A stretch of 10,931 nt of DNA from Entamoeba invadens IP1 (lineage: Eukaryota; Evosea; Mastigamoebida; Endamoebidae). Where the stretch lies: contig NW_004443728.1 of NCBI RefSeq assembly GCF_000330505.1, positions 14,251-25,181 on the forward strand, in the 5' to 3' direction. Below the pieces are notes generated by a model that did not search any database, had not been told where the DNA came from, and saw only the letters and a program-made list of their open reading frames with translations. Below, one piece after another: positions 1 through 8,044 of the stretch. The translations under genes and the position numbers were made by a program. Position 1 is the first letter of the stretch, and each line of letters opens with the position of its first letter.

Positions 1-1479
1 TTTTCAGACATACAAGACTTTGTTAATTTAGAGTTAGTGAGCAAAAAATATCAAGACAACATGGAAAAGTTCAATTACAACCCGATTCCATTAACAAAGA
101 AAACGATTGCTTATTTTCCTAACATCGAAACATTAAACTTATGGAGCACAGAAGATGAGAGCTTTGGTATTTCAATAACTCAAACTTCGAACAAAGGTCT
201 TTCCTTTCTATTTAAAAACTCAACCAAACACTATAAGTTTCAAAAAATTGTCGTGTGGTTTGAAGTCGACGTGAAAACAGCAAGCAAAAATACCAACCCA
301 AAAATTCAATACAAAAACGTACCATTTCGATCATATGATTGCACAAAAAACACAGAAAAAATAGCAGCAATAGTCACTTCACTTTATGAAAACTGCTATT
401 CTAACTGTGAAAAAATTCGCAATATTGTTATTCCGCCGAGTGTCACATCAATAGGTGAATACTGTTTTAATAATTGTAGTTTTCTAAGTAATGTAATTAT
501 ACCCTCAAGTGTTGTTACTGTTGGTAATCACTCTTTCGATAAGTGTTTCAGTCTAACAAGTGTTTCAATTCCATACAGTGTCGTCTCTATTGGTAATTTT
601 TGTTTCAACGAATGTACTAGTTTGTGCGCAGTGACTCTATCAGCAAGTACTTTAAGACTTGGAGATTTTTGTTTCAACAAGTGTTCCAATTTGAGTCAAA
701 TTAAACTTCCTTCCACTTTAAAAACGTTCAATTCTTTATATCACAACAACTGTGGAAATTTGGAGGATTTTGATCAAATAAAAGAGTCTGGAAAAGAAGT
801 CTCTTTTATTGGACCAAATATACCAAATCCGTATATCATTTGGGTGTATTGTTTTGTACTCTTTCCTAAACAAATCAGTGAAGAACCTTTATTCACACAA
901 TATGGGTCTTTATATGATTTAATGAGAAATAAAAATTCGTATGATATCGACACTATAATGAAAGTAAAATTGATGTTGGATACCGCTAAAGGGTTGTCGT
1001 ATCTTCACGAATTTGGATTTGTACACTGCAAGTTGTCGTCGTTTCATGTGTTTGTCAATTCACTTGATTTTAAAGACGATGTGAATGGAAAGTTAACTGT
1101 ATTTAACAATTATAAAGATCTTTATTGTTTATTGAAAAATGTTGATAATGGATTTGAACCGTCAGTGGGTTCTGGGATACCAGTTTATATGGCACCGGAA
1201 TTAACCGACTCTAAACCCACGACGGCTTCTGACGTGTTTGCATTTGCAATTATCATTTTGGAGTGTTTAACATGGAAAAATGCATATAACGAGAAACAAT
1301 TTAAATATCCATCAAAGATTATTGGTTTTGTTAGAAATGGAAATCGACTTCCTATTGATATTGATAATGACGACATAAATAATTTAATAGAAGACATGTG
1401 GAAACAAGAATCACAATATAGACCAAATATTAATACCGTTGTAGATAGACTTATAAAAATCTATAATGAATTCAACTGA
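1..1479 (+). CDS. F-box-like / BspA-type LRR protein with C-terminal pseudokinase domain (5' partial)
   Basis: The frame is open from base 1, so the true start lies upstream of the window; the GTG at 37 is not a credible start. Codons 1-60 resemble the F-box-like N-terminus of Entamoeba LRR proteins (DFVNLELVSKKY, then FNYNPIPL and FPNIETLNLW). BspA-type LRRs follow: repeat units begin at 424, 493, 562, 631 and 700, an exact 69 nt (23 residue) period with the pattern IPxSVxSIGxxCFxxCxxLxx. From about 832 the protein becomes the later part of a TKL-type kinase fold: QYGSLYDLM (hinge/helix D), GLSYLHEFGFVH (helix E), YMAPE at 1186-1200, SDVFAFA (helix F, Asp at 1231) and QYRPN. The glycine loop, VAIK lysine and helix C are absent; the catalytic HRD is HCK (1024-1032) and DFG is VFN (1099-1107). 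It should therefore be catalytically dead and probably acts as a scaffold. The frame is otherwise intact and ends with TGA. Confidence 0.88.
   Translation, partial: FSDIQDFVNLELVSKKYQDNMEKFNYNPIPLTKKTIAYFPNIETLNLWSTEDESFGISITQTSNKGLSFLFKNSTKHYKFQKIVVWFEVDVKTASKNTNPKIQYKNVPFRSYDCTKNTEKIAAIVTSLYENCYSNCEKIRNIVIPPSVTSIGEYCFNNCSFLSNVIIPSSVVTVGNHSFDKCFSLTSVSIPYSVVSIGNFCFNECTSLCAVTLSASTLRLGDFCFNKCSNLSQIKLPSTLKTFNSLYHNNCGNLEDFDQIKESGKEVSFIGPNIPNPYIIWVYCFVLFPKQISEEPLFTQYGSLYDLMRNKNSYDIDTIMKVKLMLDTAKGLSYLHEFGFVHCKLSSFHVFVNSLDFKDDVNGKLTVFNNYKDLYCLLKNVDNGFEPSVGSGIPVYMAPELTDSKPTTASDVFAFAIIILECLTWKNAYNEKQFKYPSKIIGFVRNGNRLPIDIDNDDINNLIEDMWKQESQYRPNINTVVDRLIKIYNEFN
424..735 (+). repeat. Array of four full BspA-type LRR units (69 nt period) plus a partial fifth
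   Basis: Four consecutive 69 nt units and a fifth diverging one encode 23-residue LRR_5/BspA-like repeats. The beta-strand positions start VIIP, VSIP, VTLS and IKLP, and each unit carries a CFxxC knob. The period is exact with no indels, which argues that this part of the gene is under coding constraint or is recently amplified. Confidence 0.85.
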
Positions 1480-2684
1480 TTCTTGAATGAATTGTTATTA
1501 TTGCTTTGTTTTTTTAACAATATTTGTTTATTGAAATTGATATTAATTGGTTTATAACCACATAAAAATCATTTTATTGTTTTTTGTATTTTTTGATATC
1601 AATTAATAATTTATAATATTCATTTTGAAATAATTTTTAGTTTGGGTTGTTTGGTTTATAATAAAAAAGTAGACAAATTACTAATTTGGAGATGGAACTG
1701 TATAAAATATTAAGGAAATTGAGATGCTAATAGGTTTACAAAAAAAATCGTATTGCCTATATGTAGTTTTTTTTAAATTTGTACTGTATTTTTGAGTTTT
1801 TGATTTAAAAAAAATCAAAAATAATAAAAAAACTTTAAAGAGTTCTAAATAATTGCGGTACTGGCTTTTGAACAACAATTTACAGATCGAGTATTTACAA
1901 AGTGCCAAAAACTTATTGGGTGCCAGAATTATTTTAAGAAACGAAATGAGTTTGGCGTTTATTTTCATATCAATTATTATCAAAAAAATAAATAAAAACC
2001 AAAAAATTAAAACCCGAATTTTTATATCAATCAATCCTCCAATTTCTTGGCACCACTTTAGTTTCTGGCACCAACTAAAAACTCTATCTGTAATATATTC
2101 CTGATTTTTTGAACTATTATTAGTGACTTTAATGATAAAAAAGTACACATTCAGTTGCTATGGGTGCATCCCCATGTCACCAACTTTCATTGTATGTAAT
2201 GAGTTGACGTATATTGGTTTTATGTTTGCAAAATTTAATTGGAAAAGTTGCGCCAAAGGAGTGGATAAAGGGTGAATGGATTGGTGCACTAATGGGTTGT
2301 TAAAAAGTAGTTTCGTGAGTTTTTTAAATATTTACATATTTTCAGTAATGTTTTATTCGATATTATTGTTTTGCTTTTACCCTAATAAAATAATAGATTG
2401 TTTTTCTTATAAAAATAATGAGCCCAAAAGTTAAATATTTCTAATAAAATTTTAAATTAAATAATGATTTATATCAGTTTGGAACTCTTTTTGCAAATAC
2501 ATTTATTTGGTAAAAATAAGAAAATAAATATCTGGAAAAAATAATGAAAAAGAAAGGTGAGAAGAGACTAAACAATTAAATACAAAAAAATTTAAAATAA
2601 TATAAAAACAAAAGTTTAAATATGTATTATAAGTATAATACTCTGACTCACATAAAATGAAATTTATTTATATAGAAAGTAATA
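1480..2684. other. Intergenic AT-rich region
   Basis: There is no convincing gene. It begins with the 3' flank of the LRR-pseudokinase gene. It contains one degenerate copy of a TA-flanked repeat end (1841-1880) and a possible small inverted repeat (1916-1928 with 2063-2074). A 47-codon open frame from an ATG at 2131 to TGA at 2274 matches no family I know. The rest is A/T homopolymer-rich DNA. Confidence 0.6.
1766..1880 (+). repeat. Degenerate copy of TA-flanked inverted-repeat family (copy 1)
   Basis: Bases 1841-1880 (AGTTCTAAATAATTGCGGTA onward, ending CAATT before TA at 1881-1882) closely match the right end of the 1 kb element at 3650-3690 and the copy at 5739-5778. Upstream, 1766-1800 contains a weak counterpart of a left arm (GTACTG followed by a T-rich stretch), so the copy may be a decayed foldback element of about 115 bp. 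The left limit is uncertain. Confidence 0.5.
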
Positions 2685-2709
2685 AACTGTTTTTCAAAAG
2701 TCGGTACTG
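2685..2709 (+). repeat. Left TIR of TA-flanked element
   Basis: This is a 25 bp perfect inverted match to 3666-3690. The match stops abruptly after GTACTG. The outer side is TA. Confidence 0.8.
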
Positions 2710-3560
2710 AGGTGTCCCGATTTTTTGCATTTATTTTGTTTGTTATTTTTGGGAATCGTTTTTTTGTAATAAAAATCACTTATTTTTTCCAAGTAAAAAA
2801 GAGAAAAACAGTCTTCAAAAAATATTTTTTTACTTGAAGAATTTTTAAGCATTAAAAAATTCCATATAAAATTCGAAATAACGGGATTTTTGTTTCATAA
2901 AAACACAAGAATTATCCCAAAAGTGCATTTTAGTACAAAAGCAAATAAACTTAATATCAATCTTTTTCATTATCAAACATTTATTAATTAATGAAATATT
3001 CACAAAACAAAAGCTTAGTTCGAAGATTAGTATGCTTAGTAGTGTTGTCACAAAAACAATAAAAATAACAAAATGATTTGATAACTTATCTTTGTTGGGT
3101 TTTATAAAGTCGACATTCTTTTTGAGCATTTAGTAAGAACATCATTTTTAAAATATCCAATAACAAAACATTATTGTTATTTTGTATTATTTTTCTAGTG
3201 TTGCCCTTTGACAATTTTGACTTATGCCTGTCAAAATTATCAAACATTTGCTGTAATTTTTGGTGTTTTTGGAACTCTTTATTTCATTATTTTTTATTCA
3301 GAGAAGATAACCACATGTTTGTTTTTAATTGAAAATATTTTTTTTAACGAAAGTAATTATCAGTTAAAACTCGACACAAACAACACCATCCCAATTCACT
3401 TAAACGTTAATTGTTGTGCTTTTAGGTCAACAATGCTGTGTATATGTTGCGAAGTATCGAGTTATGGTCAAATCAAATAACGGGATCGGGTTTTTTGGAA
3501 AAAGATGGCTAATATTCCGATATTTTCCCGAATATGTACGAAAATAATTGAACGGGATTG

Positions 3561-3690
3561 GTATTTTTTTCAAAATAAAGTCGGTACTTTCGATTTTTTG
3601 TTTTTTGTTTTTTTAGGAAAAAACAAAAATTAAAAACGGGACTTTAGGAAGTTCTAAAAATATGACAGTACCGACTTTTGAAAAACAGTT
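3561..3690 (+). repeat. Nested short foldback sharing the right TIR (copy 2)
   Basis: An internal left-type arm at about 3563-3588 (TTTTTTCAAAATAAAGTCGGTACT) mirrors the right TIR 3666-3690 apart from a 4 nt insertion. It therefore forms a foldback of about 130 bp inside the 1 kb element. The right half (3650-3690) is the version shared with the copies ending at 1880 and 5778. This suggests a short MITE nested at, or giving rise to, the right end of the larger element. Confidence 0.5.
3666..3690 (-). repeat. Right TIR of TA-flanked element
   Basis: This is the exact reverse complement of the left TIR, followed by TA at 3691-3692. Confidence 0.8.
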
Positions 3691-3717
3691 TATATTCAAC
3701 AATGTTAAATTAATGAA

Positions 3718-5363
3718 TTAATCTCTTGTTTTGACACATCCATTTTCAAACTTGTATTTGTCTTTCAAAAAATTGTATATCTGTTCACTAACCACCTCTT
3801 TATGAACTCCATTTTCTGGTTCGTTTTGTATAACAATTTCTTTCAACTTTTGACATCGTACAAAGTTGGTTCTATTATTGCAAGACAGTTTTGGTATTTT
3901 AAGAAAAGTAACCTTTGTTAAGTTTTGGCACATTTTTACAAACAAATTACACTCATTTAAGAAAACAATTTCTTTCAATCGATCACAATGAACTATTTGT
4001 ATACAAAACTCTTGATACAGAGAATTTAGAATAACAACTTTTTCAAGCTTTTGACAATTTGTTATTTCAAATTGGGTATATACGTTTTCGTGGATTTCAA
4101 TATTAGTTATTTGCTTACCTACAAATGCGTATCTATCGACATGTTTACAAAAACTGGGGACTTTTCCATTGAAAATTTCTGCATCTTTTCCAGTAAAGAT
4201 ATGATCGATGTTCTCTACATTTTGGTTTATTAGCATCTCTCGCATATAACAAGCTGCAGTCGCGTAGACGATTGAAGTCCCACTTTTGTTAATCACCTCA
4301 ATTTTATTCAAATTTTGAAGTTTATACAAACACTTAAATTGTATTTGTGATGATATAGTAATTGCAGTGACCGTATAATTATAGTTATTGAATTCACCAA
4401 TAAAACTGACGTTTCGCAAGTCCATATTTGGTATTTTTATACAATCTAAATTGTTGGATTCAATGTATGTTAAAGTATTTGGAATACTTCCTTCATTAAT
4501 TATACCATTATTAAAAACGCCTGGCTTTCTATCTGTGAAATAGGATACTCAAACAAAGCGTTTTGTGAATTCTTCCAATGAAAAACGTCATAAAATGACA
4601 ATGAAATAGAGGGATTCAGAGTTTTAAATGCTTCAAAACTCGATAAGTTGATCAAAGTGTTCAATTTTTTAAAACCATTTGTCGTCACATTTTTGATGTT
4701 GTAACAATGTAAAAATGCATTTGATCCGATGTTATCCAATGATTTTGCAAGAATGATGGAAGACAATTTCGAACACTCTTCAAAGCATTTTTCACCAATA
4801 TTTGTCACATAGAAAAGGTCAATCTCTTTAAGGTTCTTACATTCACTAAAACATTCAGATGGAAGTACCGTAAGGCGTTTGTCTAAATGAATTTCTTGAA
4901 GGGAAGTGTTCTTATAAAAACATTGTGTACCAAATGAGAGTATATTGTGCATGTCAAATATTTGCTGAGTTGAAGATAGAAATTTAAAACTGAAACACCC
5001 ATTAGAAAGTATTGTAGCTCCTTCAAAAGTTTTGTATTTTAAATAATCGGCGTTTGTGTATCGAACTTTTTTGAACTTAGAACGATCGGATTTGAGCTCA
5101 AGATACTTTGAGTATGATAATATATATTCATATACACATTTGGTATATCTGTCATCGTCTTCATCATATTTGGAATACAAATGAAGAGTTTCAATATTCG
5201 AAAAGAACTTGTTTTTGCCTTTCATAGAAACTGGATTATAGTGAAACATGGCGGGTATTTCAGCAAACTTTTTGCAGACGTGGACCAACTTAATGAAGTC
5301 CCCAACGTCTTTGAGATATTTAGAAATGATCATAACATAGTAACGATCAAGGCGAATTGGCAT
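3718..5363 (-). pseudogene. F-box-like / BspA-type LRR protein, split by a one-base frameshift
   Basis: Two adjacent minus-strand open frames make one gene. The upstream part, from ATG at 5363-5361, starts MPIRLDRYYVMIISKYL, the usual start of Entamoeba F-box-like LRR proteins, followed by FHYNPVSM and FSNIETLHLY. BspA repeats follow (FGTQCFYKNTSLQEI, LPSECFSECKNLKEI, IGEKCFEECSKLSSI, IGSNAFLHCYNIKNV). This frame stops at 4500. One extra T in the T5 run (plus strand A5, 4513-4517) would continue it as FFNNGIINEGSIPNTL straight into the second open frame (ATG 4425, stop 3718). That frame carries further degenerate repeats (CQKLEKVVI, CDRLKEIVF, CQNLTKVTF, CQKLKEIVI). The joined protein would be 548 residues. 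The frame extends upstream to an ATG at 5480, but an initiator motif at 5390-5382 favours 5363. A true pseudogene and a sequencing error in the homopolymer are both possible. Confidence 0.82.
4509..4519 (-). other. Frameshift site in the minus-strand LRR gene
   Basis: The coding strand reads GCG TTT TTA ATA ATG GTA TAA here. With six Ts instead of five, the frame stays open through 4499-4426 and enters the downstream LRR frame without a further break. The 74 nt between the two open frames then encode ordinary family sequence, which supports a single-base deletion rather than two genes. Confidence 0.75.
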
Positions 5364-5381
5364 TTGGTTGTTTTTAGATTT

Positions 5382-5390
5382 TGAATTTTT
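5382..5390 (-). promoter_or_regulatory. Entamoeba initiator-like motif AAAAATTCA
   Basis: This is an exact match to the described Entamoeba histolytica Inr consensus AAAAATTCA on the minus strand. It ends 18 nt before the ATG at 5363, which gives the short 5' UTR usual in Entamoeba. A second exact copy lies at 5462-5454. I see no convincing GTATTTAAA-type TATA box about 30 bp upstream. Confidence 0.4.
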
Positions 5391-5484
5391 GTTGTTATAT
5401 ATGTTAAGTAATGTTACTATTGTTTTGTTATTAAATGGACTTTGTATATTTTTTGAATTTTTCAAAGTATTTACATTCAATTTT

Positions 5485-5504
5485 TTAATTAATTAATTAA
5501 TTAA
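5485..5504. repeat. (TTAA)5 tandem repeat
   Basis: Five perfect TTAA units, a self-complementary tract, lie directly upstream of the alternative ATG at 5480 of the minus gene. It is short and probably only a simple-sequence tract. Confidence 0.7.
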
Positions 5505-5639
5505 GAAATTTTATTGTTTAAATATTGTCGAAATAAATAAAGTCTTTTAGTAACAGTGTAATAAATACTGTTCTGAGAAGATCTTTACTTGGATATCCTA
5601 TTTTTTCTGTTAGTTTTTTGTATTTTTTTAGTTAAAAAT

Positions 5640-5778
5640 TAGACCATTTTTTTTCAAAAAAAAGAAAAACTTTTTTCAAAATTTTTTTACTTGAAGAAAT
5701 TTTAGGATAAATTAAAAATAATAAAAGGGACTTTTGGAAGTTCTAAATAATGGAGGTACTGGCTTTTAAAATACAGTT
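5640..5778 (+). repeat. Solo end of TA-flanked inverted-repeat family (copy 3)
   Basis: Bases 5739-5778 (AGTTCTAAATAATGGAGGTA onward, ending ACAGTT before TA at 5779-5780) match the right ends at 3650-3690 and 1841-1880. The preceding 5645-5705 resembles 2779-2850 (GAAAAAC, TTTTTTTACTTGAAGAA), which is interior sequence of the 1 kb element. This copy therefore looks like an internally deleted derivative. No left TIR was found. Confidence 0.55.
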
Positions 5779-5938
5779 TATACTATGTGTAGAATAAGGC
5801 TTTAACGAAATTAATGTGAAAAACTTTTTAATTTTTTTAAATGGTTATAAGATAGTATATAATGAGTTTGAAAAATGACTTTAATTTAATTTAAATTATA
5901 ATTTTAAAACTTAAAAACCATGATCTGAAAATTTTGAC

Positions 5939-7526
5939 ATGAAAAAATTAGAACCAGTTTATTTGATGAATGTTATTCTTTACCTTCGAATTTCCATCAA
6001 CTTTCAAAAGTTGCTTTATGATGAAAACCAACCCATGGACTGTTTCAGATTCGAACAATTTAACACAGTCTTTTCACACAATAAATCATATTCTACCAAA
6101 CATCGAAACTTTGACGATTTCAAAACTCTGTCGTGTGACTTGTAATGTGGGTTTCAAAAAAGTGACACAAGTAAATTACACTAATTGTGTTTTTTCTAAT
6201 TTATCGTTCAATAGCTTGTATCGTTATTTCTATTACGATGAATATTCACTTTCAAATAAATACGATGAATTGAAATTGTTATGCAATTCAACTAATACAA
6301 CAACAAACACTTCAAAAGTCTCAAAAATGGTAATTAACAATTTTTCTATTTTGTGTAACATGAAAATTAACAAAGAAAAATATCCACATTTAAAATTATT
6401 AATTGTGTCTTTGTCAATAAAAAGTACATTTGACGTGAACACAATCAACAAACTTAAGAAACTGAAAATACCCGAAGAAATCAAAATTGTCATTTTAATT
6501 AAAAATTATAAAATGACGGCAATCAATGTGATGGAAAATGCACTGAAAACATTTCCAAATACGACTTTTGTTGTTGGAGGAAAATATGGCGTTTGTTTAT
6601 ACAATTCAATTTGGAAACATTTGTGTTGTATTGAAGAAGACGACAATGAAAGTGCAAAAGAGTTGTATCAACGACTGTATTACCCATCAGAATTATATTT
6701 AAATTGTGACGGAAATTATTCAATTTTTGAATGTTCAAGAAAAGTCACAATTAACAATGTTAAAGTTGTTCTCCCACATAACGTGGAAGAAATTGTGTTT
6801 GCAGGAAAGCTTGATACTATTGAAAATGTTAATGAACTGAAGAACGTTAAAACCGCGTACAAGATAAATCTGGCACGTGTGCCAACTCAGTTGATTGATA
6901 AATTAGTGTTAACTAACACTGAATCTGACAGTTACCACTTTTTATTGTTATTCATATTACCACTATGTGTTATTATAAATTTTGTATTAGATTTAATATC
7001 AATTTTGTTACGTTTTCATCATGTAAATGAATTAAACTATTTTCACTTTGTCTTACTGTTTGAATATGAAGCAATTATTTTCATTGTCTGTTTAGTGTTG
7101 TTTATTTTGTGTATGATTCTGAATGATAAATACAATTCAAAATTAGAGAAAACGCCGTTTACTTGTATTTTGACAATGTATGTAGGAGTCTTTGGTTATG
7201 GTGGTGTGTATGTGACCAATGTGATTATCATAACATTATTTGTCGTGTCATCACTTGGAATTTGTTTTTTGTTGACCAATGTTGTTGGTGCTCAAAACAA
7301 TGATAAAAACAAATTCGCAGAAAAATTGTATTACTACACACACTCAAAATTTCTATATTTCATATTTATACAACTGGATAAGACGGATAACAAAGAATTG
7401 GAACGAATACTATTTCGTTGGTTGGAAACATGTTCATTGGGTATTTCGATTTATTGTTTTGGTGTATGGAATATGTTAGATGGTACTTGGCATTGTTTTT
7501 GTTTTTACCATTCGCCCGATTCCTAG
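5939..7526 (+). CDS. Divergent LRR-family protein with multi-pass membrane C-terminus, truncated by MULE insertion
   Basis: The long open frame runs from ATG 5970 to TAG 7524-7526. The family N-terminus MKKLEPVYLMNVILYL lies one frame away from ATG 5939. Removing one base near 5984-5988 joins it to EFPSTFKSC and the rest, so either an N-terminal frameshift is present or translation begins at 5970. Landmarks are NPWTVSDSNN, LPNIETLTIS and irregular LRR-like strands to about 6920. Strongly hydrophobic stretches follow at about 6938-7010, 7045-7115, 7170-7290 (probably two helices) and 7425-7505, implying a polytopic membrane protein with a cytosolic LRR-like head. The stop is supplied by the MULE: after codons for YHSP the frame reads two transposon-derived codons and TAG. 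The original last 20 codons and stop are displaced to 9791-9854. I do not recognise the membrane domain; RWLETCSLGISIY faintly recalls XK-related proteins but is not enough to assign. Confidence 0.75.
7506..7516 (+). repeat. MULE target-site duplication, left copy
   Basis: TACCATTCGCC is repeated exactly at 9780-9790. An 11 bp duplication fits the 8-11 bp size seen with Mutator-like insertions. The left copy lies in frame in the membrane-protein gene (Tyr-His-Ser-Pro). Confidence 0.88.
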
Positions 7527-7614
7527 ACATTGGTTCTAATAGACATTGGTACTAACCCTGAGTGAAAATAATTTGAAACACTTTAGAAAAAAACTTCTTC
7601 CCAAAAGTGATTTT
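7517..7614 (+). repeat. Left terminal inverted repeat of MULE
   Basis: The TIR proper starts at about 7522 and runs to 7614. Five bases (CGATT, 7517-7521) between the duplication and the TIR have no counterpart at the right end. The outer part holds a 16 bp direct tandem repeat: AGACATTGGTTCTAAT followed by AGACATTGGTACTAAC (7525-7556). The inner end is CTTCTTCCCAAAAGTGATTTT. Confidence 0.88.
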
Positions 7615-8044
7615 TTAAAATAGAACAACAATTTTATTTTAATTCATTATTAAATTTAATAACTTTTTCAGAATAAATTTTAAAATTAAAAAACTTAATA
7701 TTTACATGCAAAATTATTCGTTGCGTTATTTTGAAAACAGAAGTGAACCAAGAAAAAATTAAGTTGTGCATCCACTTTTATCGGTTGATAGAAAATGTTA
7801 TGCTTTTAACAGAAAAGCAAAAGATGGTTGTGTTGTATATAAATGCAGTAGAGATGGTTGTAAAGTTTTTGTTATAATAACAGATAACAACACTTTTAAA
7901 ATTGAAGGTTCTCAAACTTGTTTATAGATCATGAAGAGTTGTATCGTGCAAGATGTCGCAGACAAATTATTAACAATGAGCTTGATTTAAATGTTACTCA
8001 AAACATAAGACAACTGATCAACAAAATAGTTTTGCTACCTGATT

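Larger units (their letters stand above)
2685..3690. mobile_element. TA-flanked non-autonomous DNA transposon (Tc1/mariner-like) with 25 bp perfect TIRs
   Basis: The left end 2685-2709 (AACTGTTTTTCAAAAGTCGG...) is the exact reverse complement of 3666-3690, and both ends abut the dinucleotide TA (2683-2684 and 3691-3692), the duplication typical of Tc1/mariner insertions. Mariner elements are known to be abundant in E. invadens, so this family is plausible, but the assignment rests only on TIR and TA. The interior has short open frames (2845-3129 minus, 3208-3480 plus), neither with a DD[E/D] signature, so the element appears non-autonomous or heavily decayed. It lies 27 bp beyond the stop codon of the minus-strand LRR gene. 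Confidence 0.65.
5364..5938. other. Divergent intergenic promoter region
   Basis: This region separates the minus-strand LRR gene from the plus-strand LRR/membrane gene. It holds two AAAAATTCA motifs for the minus gene, a short TTAA tandem repeat (5485-5504) and a copy of the TA-flanked repeat end (5640-5778). Upstream of 5939 lies a TTTAAATTATAA-type stretch that could serve as a TATA-like element, but this is weak in such AT-rich DNA. Confidence 0.5.

Noticed and set aside
1681..2148. 155-codon minus frame and overlapping 83-codon plus frame
   Set aside because: They overlap each other and the repeat copy, are rich in Phe/Ile/Lys as expected from A/T runs, and show no domain.
2131..2274. 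47-codon frame containing FSCYGCIPMSPTF and NWKSCAKGVDKG
   Set aside because: A less AT-rich patch that could be a relic of coding DNA, but I could not tie it to any family.
2845..3480. Open frames 2845-3129 (-) and 3208-3480 (+) inside the TA-flanked element
   Set aside because: Neither shows a mariner DD34D-type motif, helix-turn-helix or other recognisable domain. They are AT-rich hydrophobic frames of a size expected by chance.
7919..7927. Intron as explanation for the frame change in the transposase
   Set aside because: A GTTTATAG-like string occurs here, but it is far too short for an Entamoeba intron.
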